64,000 nt of DNA, from NCBI RefSeq assembly GCF_003253705.1, contig NZ_QKYU01000019.1, positions 1-64,000 on the forward strand. Reading direction: 5' to 3'. Within the stretch, counting starts at the first letter, position 1. Each line of letters starts with the position of its first letter. The notes beneath the pieces were generated by a model that ran no database searches, had not been told where the DNA came from, and was given only the letters and a program-made list of their open reading frames with translations. The position numbers and the translations under genes are program-made. Positions 8,235-16,092 of this stretch are shown here, in pieces. This stretch comes from Humitalea rosea (GTDB taxonomy: Bacteria > Pseudomonadota > Alphaproteobacteria > Acetobacterales > Acetobacteraceae).

Positions 8235-9230
8235 TCAGTCCACCTGGAGATTCGCTTCGCGCACCACCCGGGCCCATTTCGTGGACTCGGTGCGCAGGAA
8301 CTCGGCGGTCCGATCAGGCGTCATGCCGAAGCCGTCCAGGCCGAGATTGGCCAGCCGGTCCTTCATCGCGGGGGAGCCCAGGGCCTCCTGGGTCGCGGCG
8401 GCGAGGGTGCTGATGACCAAAGGCGGCGTGCCGGAGGGCGCCATCAGCGCGCCCCAGGAGGTCGCCTCGGCGGCCGGGAAACCGGCTTCGCCGATGGTCG
8501 GGACGTTGGGCAGCGCTGCGTTGCGGGTCGCGCCGGTCACGGCCAGGGGCTTGATCATGCGGTCCCCGATCACGCCGAGCACGGTCGGCACCTGCACCAT
8601 CATCATCTGCAGCGCGCCGCCGACCAGATCGTTCAAGGCCGCGCCGCTGCCGCGATAGGGCACATGCTGCACATCGATGCCGGCGACGATCTTGAACAGC
8701 TCCATGGCGGTATGGGTGGAGGCGCCCGAGCCGCTGGAGCCGAAGTTCATCTTGCCCGGATTGGCCTTGGCCAGCGCCACCAGCTCCTGCAGTGTATTGG
8801 CCTGCACGCTCGGGTGCACGACCATGACGAGGTCCGAGGTGTAGATCATCGAGATCGGCGTCAGATCCTTGACCGGATCGAAGCCCATGTTGCGGTACAT
8901 GAAGCGGTTGGTGGTCAGCAGCCCCGTGGTGCCGAGCAGCAGCGTGTAGCCGTCAGGCGGCGCATGGGCGACGATCTCACCGCCGATATTGCCGCCGGCG
9001 CCGCCACGATTCTCGACCAGAACGCTCTGGTGCAGGATGCGGCCCATGGCTTCGGCCAGGACCCGGCCCGCGATATCGGTGGAGCCGCCTGGCACGAAGG
9101 GGACGATCATGCGGATCGGGCGGTCCGGCACCCAGGCGGCGGCCGGCGCCTGGGCCAGAGCGGCCCGGCCCATGCTGGCGGCGGGGAGCAGGCCCAGCGC
9201 GGCCTTGACGGTTGAACGGCGAGAAATCAT
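8235..9230 (-). CDS. tripartite tricarboxylate transporter substrate-binding protein (TctC/Bug family)
   Basis: A 331-residue periplasmic receptor of the Bug family. It begins [21 protein letters not shown], a Sec or Tat-like signal ending near ALAQA. Family motifs are RPIRMIVPFVPGGSTDIAGR near 40, VENRGGAGGNIGGE near 73, and the VPYRGSGAALNDLVGG stretch near 195. Bug receptors bind carboxylates or small aromatic acids and often occur without TctA/TctB partners nearby, as here. It is co-directional with the MmgE/PrpD gene 6 bp downstream. The divergent 283-bp region upstream probably carries its promoter. Confidence 0.93.
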   Translation of the reverse strand: MISRRSTVKAALGLLPAASMGRAALAQAPAAAWVPDRPIRMIVPFVPGGSTDIAGRVLAEAMGRILHQSVLVENRGGAGGNIGGEIVAHAPPDGYTLLLGTTGLLTTNRFMYRNMGFDPVKDLTPISMIYTSDLVMVVHPSVQANTLQELVALAKANPGKMNFGSSGSGASTHTAMELFKIVAGIDVQHVPYRGSGAALNDLVGGALQMMMVQVPTVLGVIGDRMIKPLAVTGATRNAALPNVPTIGEAGFPAAEATSWGALMAPSGTPPLVISTLAAATQEALGSPAMKDRLANLGLDGFGMTPDRTAEFLRTESTKWARVVREANLQVD

Positions 9231-9356
9231 CGGTTGTTACCTTCCTGGACGCCACTTCGCAGCCCGGGGGCCTGACGCCGACGAGAGCGGGCCACCTGGG
9301 CCCCACGTCGGTGAAGACTGCCTTACCGAGCCTAATATCCACCTAATGCTCATACA

Positions 9357-9435
9357 GGTGCCGCGCGATCATATGAAGCGGGTGCCGCGCGAGGGGCTGC
9401 TTCGCAAGTGGAATGCTGGTCTTCCAAATCGGAAG
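9357..9435. promoter_or_regulatory. divergent control region with direct repeat and T-N11-A dyad
   Basis: Within the 283-bp gap 9231-9513, GGTGCCGCGCGA occurs twice, at 9357-9368 and 9381-9392 (24-bp period), and CTTCC-AAATC-GGAAG forms a dyad at 9421-9435 that fits T-N11-A. The gap separates the leftward TctC gene from the rightward acyl-CoA dehydrogenase operon. No regulator gene adjoins, so the cognate factor is unknown. I see no small ORF or RNA in the rest of the gap. Confidence 0.45.
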
Positions 9436-9513
9436 TCTCCCGGAGGTGCTGGCTGCGACTAGCTTGCCCGCAACCGGTGCCGTGCGCGGCGGCGCAACCC
9501 CTGAGGATTCCTT

Positions 9514-10689
9514 ATGCATTTTAGCCTGACCGAAGAGCAGCAGATGTTCGCGACCTCGGTGCGACGCTTCGCCGAGAGCCATCTGGCGGCGGGCGCCCTG
9601 GCCCGGGCGCACCAGCCCGGCTTCCCCTATGATGTGGCGCAGTTGGCGGCGGCGCAGGGCCTGCTCGGTATCACCATCAAGGAGGCCGACGGCGGCCAGG
9701 GCGGCACCTTGATGGATGCGGTCATCGCCATCGAGCAGGTTGCCGCGGTCTGTCCGCGCAGCGCCGATGTGGTCCAGTCGGGCAATTTCGGTCCCATCCG
9801 CACCTTCGCCGAATATGCGACGCCGGCGCAGAAGGCGCGCTGGCTGCCGGACCTGCTGGCCGGGCGCAATTCGATCTCCCTCGGCATGACCGAGCCGGAG
9901 GCGGGCTCCGCCGTCACCGAATTGAAGACCAGCGCCACCTTGCAGGGCGACCACTACATCCTGAACGGCAGCAAGGTGTTCGGCACGCATAGCGCCGAGG
10001 CCTCGCTGTATCTGATCTACTGCCGCTTCGGACCCGGGTTGGAGGGCATCGGCTCGATCCTGCTGGAACGTGGCACGCCGGGGTTTTCCATCGGCAAGCC
10101 CTCGCGCTTCCTGAATGGCGAGGAATGGAGCCAGCTCTATTTCGAGGACTGCCGCATCCCCGCCGAAAACCTGCTGCTCGGGCCGGGCGGGTTCAAGAAG
10201 CAGATTTCCGCGTTCAACGCCGAACGGATCGGCAATACCGCGCGCTCGCTTGCGGTCGGGCGCTATGCCTTCGAACGCGCACGGGAGCACGCCGCGCTGC
10301 GAAAACAGTTCGGGCGCACGCTCAGCGAGTTCCAGGGCATCCAATGGAAGTTCGCGGAGCTGGCGGTGAAGATGGAGGCGGCGCAACTGCTGCTCTACCG
10401 CGCGGCGGTGAATGCCGATCACGGCCTGCCCTCCGCCTATGAGACGGCGGTGGCCAAGCTCGCCTGCAACCAGGCGGGGTTCGAGGCCGCCAACGAGGCC
10501 ATCCAGATCATGGGCGGCATGGGCTTCAGCGAGGAAGCTTTGGTCGAATACTGCATGCGCCGTTGCCGTGGCTGGATGATCGCTGGCGGCTCGACGGAAA
10601 TGCTGAAGAACAAGGTTGCCGAGGAGGTCTTCGGTCGCCGCTTCAGCCAGCGGGCGCCCCGCACGCCGATGCCGGCGGCCGCGGAGTGA
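9514..10689 (+). CDS. acyl-CoA dehydrogenase family protein
   Basis: A 391-residue flavoprotein. It shows the acyl-CoA dehydrogenase N-terminal helical domain (LTEEQQMFATSVRRFAE), the MTEPEAGSAVTELKT FAD-binding strand near 129-143, LNGSKVFGTHSAEA, and the C-terminal RKQFGRTLSEFQGIQWKFAEL and QIMGGMGFSEE helices. At the usual catalytic position (YEGTSEI in medium- and short-chain enzymes) it reads IAGGSTEM, so the base must come from elsewhere, as in isovaleryl- or long-chain-type enzymes. It is the first gene of a coupled operon; its TGA overlaps the next ATG by 1 nt. It probably introduces a double bond into the acyl-CoA made by that next enzyme. Confidence 0.93.
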   Translation: MHFSLTEEQQMFATSVRRFAESHLAAGALARAHQPGFPYDVAQLAAAQGLLGITIKEADGGQGGTLMDAVIAIEQVAAVCPRSADVVQSGNFGPIRTFAEYATPAQKARWLPDLLAGRNSISLGMTEPEAGSAVTELKTSATLQGDHYILNGSKVFGTHSAEASLYLIYCRFGPGLEGIGSILLERGTPGFSIGKPSRFLNGEEWSQLYFEDCRIPAENLLLGPGGFKKQISAFNAERIGNTARSLAVGRYAFERAREHAALRKQFGRTLSEFQGIQWKFAELAVKMEAAQLLLYRAAVNADHGLPSAYETAVAKLACNQAGFEAANEAIQIMGGMGFSEEALVEYCMRRCRGWMIAGGSTEMLKNKVAEEVFGRRFSQRAPRTPMPAAAE

Positions 10690-12791
10690 TGGACCAGCGC
10701 GTGACCCCGCCCGTCGATGCGCTGCTGTCGCCGCGCAGCATCGCGATCATCGGTGCCTCCGATGATGTGACCAAGACCGCCGCCCGCCCCTTGCGCTATC
10801 TGCGCGAGGCGGGGTTTCCGGGCGCGGTCTATCCCATCGCGCGGCGCGCGACCGTGCTCGGCGAACGCGCCTGGCCGGGGCTGGAGGCGCTGCCCGAGCG
10901 CCCCGACCACGCCTTCGTGCTGCTGCCGACCGAGGGCGCGATGGCCGCCGTCGAGGACTGCGTGCGGCTCGGCATCCCCGCCGTCAGCGTGCTGGCCAGC
11001 GGTTTCTCCGAGACCGGGCCGGAAGGCCATGCGCGCGAAGAAAAGCTGCGCCAGATGCTGCGTGGCAGCAGCACCCGCATGCTGGGGCCGAACAGCATCG
11101 GCCTCGCCAACCTCAACCACCGGCTGGTGCTGACCGCGAACGCCGCTTTTGCCGAGCCGAACCTGCCGCGCGGCGGCACCTTTGTCGCATCCCAGAGCGG
11201 CAGCATGATCGGCGCGATCCTGTCGCGCGGGCGGCTCAAGGGGCTGGGCTTCGCGGGGCTGGTCTCGGTCGGCTCGGAGGTCGATCTCACCATGGGCGAG
11301 ATCTGCGAACGCACCCTCGATGATCCCGAGGTGACGAGCTACCTGCTGTTCCTCGAAACCCTGCGCGGGGCTGCGGCGCTGCGGCGCTTCGCGCTGGGGG
11401 CCGCGCAACGCGGAAAGCCAGTCGTGGCCTACAAGCTTGGCCGTTCGGCGGCGGCGGCGGAGCTTGCGGAATCGCATACCGGCGCGCTCGCCGGCGAGGA
11501 TGATCTGGCCGACGCCTTCCTGCGCGATTGCGGTATCGCCCGCGTCGAGACGCTGGATGGTTTCCTGGAGGCGCCGGCGCTGCTCGCGGCCTTGCCGATC
11601 CGTGCGCGCGGCGCCCGCGCCCCGGTGGTGGGGGTGGTGACGACCACGGGCGGCGGGGCCGCCATGGTGGTGGACCAGCTCGGTATCCGTGGCATCGCGG
11701 TGGAGGGGCCTTCGCCCGCGACCCGGGAAAGGCTGGCGCAGGCGGGCATCGCGGCCGGCAGTGGGCGCATCCTCGACCTGACCCTGGCGGGGACGAAATA
11801 CGAGATCATGAAGGCGGCGCTGGATGCGCTGCGCGCCGGGCCGGAGTTCGACCTGGTGGTGGCGGTCGCGGGATCGTCCTCGCGCTTCCAGCCGGGGCTG
11901 GTGGTGCGCCCGATGGTGGATGCGGCGGCCGAGGCCGGCACCCCGCTTGCCGCCTTCTGCGTGCCCGAGGCACCCGAGGCGCTGGCGATGCTCGCCGAGG
12001 CCGGCATTCCCGCCTTCCGCAGCCCCGAAGCCTGTGCGGACGCCATCGCCGCCGCCTTCGCCCGCCGCGAACCCCGCGCGGCGCAGGCCACGGCCCCGGT
12101 CGCCAGCGGCCCGTCGCGGCTGCTGGATGAGGCGGAGGCCTATGCGCTGCTCGACCGTGCCGGCGTGCCGCATGCGCCGGCCATCGCCGTGCCGGCCGCG
12201 ACGGCGGGGGATGTGGCGCTGCCATTTGATTGGCCTGTGGTCGCGAAAGTTCTGGACGCGCGTATCCTGCACAAGAGCGATGTCGGCGGTGTCGTGCTCG
12301 GCATCCGCTCGGCCGAGGAGCTGCGGGCGGCGGCGGCGCGGATCACCGCCTCGGTCGCGGCACACCTGCCCGACATGGCGCCCGACCGCCTGCTGGTGCA
12401 GGCCATGGCGCCGTCGCTGGGCGAGGTGCTGGTCGGCTACCGGCTCGACGCGCAGCTTGGCCCGATCGTGCTGCTGGCCGCCGGTGGCGTGCTGACCGAG
12501 ATCTATCGCGACCGCAGCGTGCGTCTGGCCCCGGTCGATCTGGACACCGCGCAGGCGATGATCGCCGAGGTGCGCGCCCTGCGCGCATTGGAGGGCTTCC
12601 GTGGCCGCCCCAGGGGCGACATGGCGGCCCTTGCGAAAGCCATTGTCGCCGTCTCGCATCTCGGCGATCTGCCGGGGGCGGGGGCGGGGGCGGTGGTGCT
12701 GGAATGCGAGGTCAATCCGCTGCTCGTCCGCGCCGAAGGCGAGGGTGTGATGGCGGTGGATGCCCTCGCGCGCGTGACCGGAGACGGCTGA
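10689..12791 (+). CDS. NDP-forming acyl-CoA synthetase (acetate--CoA ligase family), fused subunits
   Basis: A 700-residue fusion of the alpha and beta parts of ADP-forming acyl-CoA synthetases. The N-terminal CoA-binding domain begins SPRSIAIIGASDD, a succinyl-CoA-ligase-like domain carries the phosphohistidine in ELAESHTGALAGEDD (around residue 262), and the C-terminal ATP-grasp domain follows from about residue 480 (WPVVAKVLDARILHKSDVGGV, then VLLAAGGVLTEIYRD and ECEVNPLLV). It activates an organic acid to its CoA thioester. The start at 10689 overlaps the upstream stop (TGATG), so translation is coupled with the acyl-CoA dehydrogenase. The acid activated is unknown. Confidence 0.92.
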   Translation: MDQRVTPPVDALLSPRSIAIIGASDDVTKTAARPLRYLREAGFPGAVYPIARRATVLGERAWPGLEALPERPDHAFVLLPTEGAMAAVEDCVRLGIPAVSVLASGFSETGPEGHAREEKLRQMLRGSSTRMLGPNSIGLANLNHRLVLTANAAFAEPNLPRGGTFVASQSGSMIGAILSRGRLKGLGFAGLVSVGSEVDLTMGEICERTLDDPEVTSYLLFLETLRGAAALRRFALGAAQRGKPVVAYKLGRSAAAAELAESHTGALAGEDDLADAFLRDCGIARVETLDGFLEAPALLAALPIRARGARAPVVGVVTTTGGGAAMVVDQLGIRGIAVEGPSPATRERLAQAGIAAGSGRILDLTLAGTKYEIMKAALDALRAGPEFDLVVAVAGSSSRFQPGLVVRPMVDAAAEAGTPLAAFCVPEAPEALAMLAEAGIPAFRSPEACADAIAAAFARREPRAAQATAPVASGPSRLLDEAEAYALLDRAGVPHAPAIAVPAATAGDVALPFDWPVVAKVLDARILHKSDVGGVVLGIRSAEELRAAAARITASVAAHLPDMAPDRLLVQAMAPSLGEVLVGYRLDAQLGPIVLLAAGGVLTEIYRDRSVRLAPVDLDTAQAMIAEVRALRALEGFRGRPRGDMAALAKAIVAVSHLGDLPGAGAGAVVLECEVNPLLVRAEGEGVMAVDALARVTGDG

Positions 12792-12835
12792 CGCAGTAGA
12801 CCACGTCACAAGATATCCAGGGAGAGAACACAACA

Positions 12836-14080
12836 ATGACCCAGTTTCTGAACCGCCGGCAGACGCTCATCGCCGGCGCCGCCGCGGCCCTCGCGGTGCC
12901 CGCGATCGGCCCCGCCCGGGCGCAGGCCGCCAAGGTGATCCGGCTTGGCGTGCTGACCGATCTGAACGGCCCCTATGCCGGCAATACCGGCAAGGGTTCC
13001 GTCGTCGGCACGCGGCTCGCGGCCGAGGATTTCATGAAGGCCCACCCGGACATCCAGGTTGAGGTCATCCAGGGCGATTTCCAGAACAAGCCCGATGTCG
13101 GCCTCGCCATGGCGCGCGACTGGATCGACCGGCAAGGGATCGACGCCATCGTCGATGTGCCGGTGTCTTCGGTGGCGCTCGCGGTGGCGGGGCTCGTGAC
13201 GGACAAGGACAAGGTCGCGCTGTTCACGGGCCCGGCCACGGCCACCCTCACGGGCACGGCCTGCGGCCCCAATCATGTCCACTGGACCTATGACACCTGG
13301 TCCCTGGCCGCCGGCACCGGCCGCGCATTGGTCGCGGATGGCGGCGACAGCTGGTTCTTCATCACCGCCGACTACGCCTTCGGCCACGCGCTGGAAGGCG
13401 ATACCGCGAATTTCGTGCGCCAGGCCGGCGGGCGCGTGCTCGGCACGGTGCGGACGCCCTTCCCGGGCACCACGGATTTCTCCTCCTTCCTGCAACAGGC
13501 GAAGTCCAGCGGCGCCAAGATCATCGGCCTCGCCAATGCCGGCACCGATACCGTGAACTGCATCAAGCAGGCCGCCGAGTTCGGCATCACCCGGCGCGGC
13601 GTGCGTCTCGCGGGGTTGCTGTTCCAGCTGTCCGACGTGCATGCGGTGGGGCTTGAGGCGGCACAGGGCCTCACGCTGACAGAAGCCTTCTACTGGGACA
13701 TGAATGAGGGCACGCGCGCCTTCTCCGCCCGCGTGGCGCCGCAGTTGAATGGCCAGAAGCCCTCGATGATCCATGCCGGCGGCTATTCGGCGGTGGCGCA
13801 TTACCTCAAGGGCGTCGCCGGGCTCGGCTATGACGCGTCCAAGGCCAGCGGGCGTGCCGTGGTCGATTGGATGAAGGCGACGCCGACCGATGATGCGCTG
13901 TTCGGCCAGGGCCAGGTCCGCGCCGATGGCCGCAAGATCCATGAGATGCATCTGTTCCAGGTGAAGGCGCCGGGCGAGAGCAAGCATCCTTGGGACTACT
14001 ACAAGCTCGTGCGTTCGCTGCCCGCGGCCGATGCCTTCCGCCCGATGTCCGAAGGGGGCTGCCCCCTCGTGCGGCCATGA
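12836..14080 (+). CDS. ABC transporter substrate-binding protein, branched-chain amino-acid type (LivK-like)
   Basis: A 414-residue periplasmic binding protein of the LivK/Peripla_BP_6 family. The N-terminus MTQFLNRRQTLIAGAAAALA followed by PARAQA looks like a Tat signal. Family segments include IRLGVLTDLNGPYAGNTGKG, GDFQNKPDVGLAMARDWID, and FITADYAFGHALEGDT. In this group such receptors often bind aromatic acids or amides rather than leucine. It sits 44 bp after the acyl-CoA synthetase gene and overlaps the next gene by 4 nt, so the operon couples uptake with CoA activation. No LivHMGF membrane or ATPase genes are in the window. Confidence 0.92.
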   Translation: MTQFLNRRQTLIAGAAAALAVPAIGPARAQAAKVIRLGVLTDLNGPYAGNTGKGSVVGTRLAAEDFMKAHPDIQVEVIQGDFQNKPDVGLAMARDWIDRQGIDAIVDVPVSSVALAVAGLVTDKDKVALFTGPATATLTGTACGPNHVHWTYDTWSLAAGTGRALVADGGDSWFFITADYAFGHALEGDTANFVRQAGGRVLGTVRTPFPGTTDFSSFLQQAKSSGAKIIGLANAGTDTVNCIKQAAEFGITRRGVRLAGLLFQLSDVHAVGLEAAQGLTLTEAFYWDMNEGTRAFSARVAPQLNGQKPSMIHAGGYSAVAHYLKGVAGLGYDASKASGRAVVDWMKATPTDDALFGQGQVRADGRKIHEMHLFQVKAPGESKHPWDYYKLVRSLPAADAFRPMSEGGCPLVRP

Positions 14081-14448
14081 GGCCGGAGGCGCTGCCGGCC
14101 GTGGTGAATGCCGACCCCGTGCTGCGGCGCTGGGGTCGGAACCTGACCACCACGCTGTTGCTGGAAGTCGGTTCGCAAAGCTGGCTGCTGCGCATCCATG
14201 ACGGTGTCATGGCGGAGGTCCGCGGCGGCCCCTTCGTGATGCCAAGCTGGATCTTCGCGCTGCGTGCCGATCCCGCGGCCTGGGCGGAATTCGTCCAGCC
14301 CGAACCGCCACCGGGCCGGCATGACCTCTTCGCGCTGATCCGCCACGGCAAGCTGCATGTGGAGGGGGATCTGCATCCCTTCATGAGCCATCTGCTCTGG
14401 TTCAAATCCGCTTTCGCGGCGCTGCGTCGGACGGAGATCGCGGCATGA
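14077..14448 (+). CDS. small SCP2-like hypothetical protein
   Basis: A 123-residue protein, ATG overlapping the upstream TGA (ATGA). It has no signal peptide. The pattern LLEVGSQSWLLRIHDGVMAEV followed by FALRADPAAWAEFVQP and ALIRHGKLHVEGDL resembles the SCP-2 sterol-carrier fold, where a hydrophobic tunnel binds lipids or acyl-CoA. The position between a solute receptor and an alpha/beta hydrolase suggests an accessory role in the same catabolic pathway. I recognise the general fold style, not a named family, and function is unassigned. Confidence 0.72.
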   Translation: MRPEALPAVVNADPVLRRWGRNLTTTLLLEVGSQSWLLRIHDGVMAEVRGGPFVMPSWIFALRADPAAWAEFVQPEPPPGRHDLFALIRHGKLHVEGDLHPFMSHLLWFKSAFAALRRTEIAA

Positions 14449-15311
14449 TCGAGCCCATCATCGGCCGCTATCTGCATCTGCAGATCGAGGGCAAGCCGCA
14501 TCGCGTCTATGTCGAGGAAGCCGGGCAGGGGGTGCCCTTGCTTTGCCTGCACACCGCGGGCTCGGATACCCGCCAGTGGCGCGGGCTGATGAACGACGCG
14601 GCGGTGACACAGAACTTTCGCTGCATCACCTTCGACCTGCCCTGGCACGGAAAATCCTCGCCGCCCGAGGGGTGGTGGCAGGAGGAATACAAGCTCACCA
14701 CCGCCGCCTATGTCGCGGCGATCATGGCGGTCGTGGAGGGCCTGTCGCTCGAACGCCCGATCGTCATGGGCTGCTCGATCGGCGGCCGCGTGGTGCTGGA
14801 ACTGGCGGCATCCCAGGGCGCGCGGCTGGGCGGGGTGATCGGCCTGCAATCCTCCTCGCATGTCGATCCCTACTACGACACCAGCTGGACCCACCGCGCC
14901 GATGTGCATGGCGGGGAAGTCTGCGCCGGCGTCGTCTCCGGCCTGATGGCGCCGCAGTCGCCGGAGGATGAGCGCTGGGAGACCCTGTGGCATTACATGC
15001 AGGGCGGGCCTGGGATCTTTCGCGGTGACCTGCATTTCTACAAGGCGGAGGGCGATCTGCGCCCCCGTCTCGCACAGATCGACACCACGCTCTGCCCGGT
15101 CTGGCTGCTGACCGGCGAGTACGACTATTCCTGCTCGCCCGAGGCGACGCTGGAAACCGCCGCCGCGATCGCCGGCAGCGAGGTCGAGATCATGAGCAAG
15201 CTCGGCCATTTTCCAATGAGCGAGCATTACGCGCATTTCGCCGAATTCCTGCGCCCACTGCTGGCGCGGATTCTCGACGCACGGGTATCCAAGGGGGGAA
15301 ACGAACAATGA
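14445..15311 (+). CDS. alpha/beta hydrolase
   Basis: A 288-residue alpha/beta-hydrolase with the oxyanion-loop LLCLHTAGSDTRQW near residue 32, the DLPWHGKS strand, the nucleophile elbow GCSIGG (around residue 108), an acid candidate in LLTGEYDYSCSP near 225, and the histidine in LGHFPMSE near 252. It has no signal peptide, so it is cytoplasmic. It overlaps both neighbours by 4 nt. It may hydrolyse an ester, lactone or C-C bond (meta-cleavage-type enzymes share the fold) in the pathway encoded by this operon. Confidence 0.9.
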   Translation: MIEPIIGRYLHLQIEGKPHRVYVEEAGQGVPLLCLHTAGSDTRQWRGLMNDAAVTQNFRCITFDLPWHGKSSPPEGWWQEEYKLTTAAYVAAIMAVVEGLSLERPIVMGCSIGGRVVLELAASQGARLGGVIGLQSSSHVDPYYDTSWTHRADVHGGEVCAGVVSGLMAPQSPEDERWETLWHYMQGGPGIFRGDLHFYKAEGDLRPRLAQIDTTLCPVWLLTGEYDYSCSPEATLETAAAIAGSEVEIMSKLGHFPMSEHYAHFAEFLRPLLARILDARVSKGGNEQ

Positions 15312-16087
15312 GACTCGCCAACAAGATCGGGCTGATCACCGCCGCCGCGTCCGGCATGGGCCGCGCCGGCGCGCTGCGCTTCGCCAAGGAAGGCGCCACG
15401 GTGGCGCTCGTCGATGTCGATGCCGTCAGGCTGGATGCGGTGGTCAAGGAGATCACCGATGCCGGCGGCCGCGCCATCGGCGTCAGCGGCGACCTGCGCG
15501 ATCCCGATTTCTCGCGCGGCATCGTTGCCGATGCCGTCAAGGCTTTCGGCGGGCTCGACTTCGTGTGGAACCATGTCGGGCATCCCGGCCCTTCGGTGGT
15601 CGAGGGGCTCGGGATGGCGGAGCTCGATCTCGCCTTCGACCTGAACCTGCGCACCATCATGGCGACGACCGATGCCGCCATCGGCGCGCTGCGGGCGCGT
15701 GGCGGCGGCGCGCTGCTCTATACGGCCTCGACCTCGGGCATGCAGGGTTCGGTGTTCAGCCCGGTCTATTCGGCGATGAAGTTCGGTGTCATCGGCTACG
15801 TCCGTGCCCTGGCCAAGCGCTATGCCAAGGACGGCATCCGCGCGAATGTCGTCTGCCCGGGGTCGGTGGATACGCCGATGCTGCGCGTCTTCGTCGCGCG
15901 GCCAGACCAGGAATCGACGCGTCAGGTCGATGTCGAGGAACTGGTCCGCAAGCGCGGTGCCGTGAACCCGATGGGCCGCCCCGCCAGGCCGGAGGAGATC
16001 GCCAATGCGGCGCTGTTCCTCCTGTCGGACGAAGCCTCCTTCATCACTGGCGCGGTGCTGCCGGTGGATGGCGGCACGACGGCCTGA
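15308..16087 (+). CDS. short-chain dehydrogenase/reductase
   Basis: A 259-residue SDR. The cofactor loop is TAAASGMGRA (TGxxxGxG variant with Ala), followed by the acidic ALVDVD end of strand beta-2 that favours NAD. The usual NNAG is replaced by NHVG. The catalytic Ser is in TASTSGMQGS and the YxxxK motif is YSAMK; the C-terminus has the usual ITGAVLPVDGG. It is the last gene of the operon from 9514, coupled by an ATGA overlap, and ends 5 bp before the convergent putA stop. It probably oxidises a hydroxy-acyl intermediate. Confidence 0.93.
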   Translation: MRLANKIGLITAAASGMGRAGALRFAKEGATVALVDVDAVRLDAVVKEITDAGGRAIGVSGDLRDPDFSRGIVADAVKAFGGLDFVWNHVGHPGPSVVEGLGMAELDLAFDLNLRTIMATTDAAIGALRARGGGALLYTASTSGMQGSVFSPVYSAMKFGVIGYVRALAKRYAKDGIRANVVCPGSVDTPMLRVFVARPDQESTRQVDVEELVRKRGAVNPMGRPARPEEIANAALFLLSDEASFITGAVLPVDGGTTA

Positions 16088-16092
16088 TCGTC

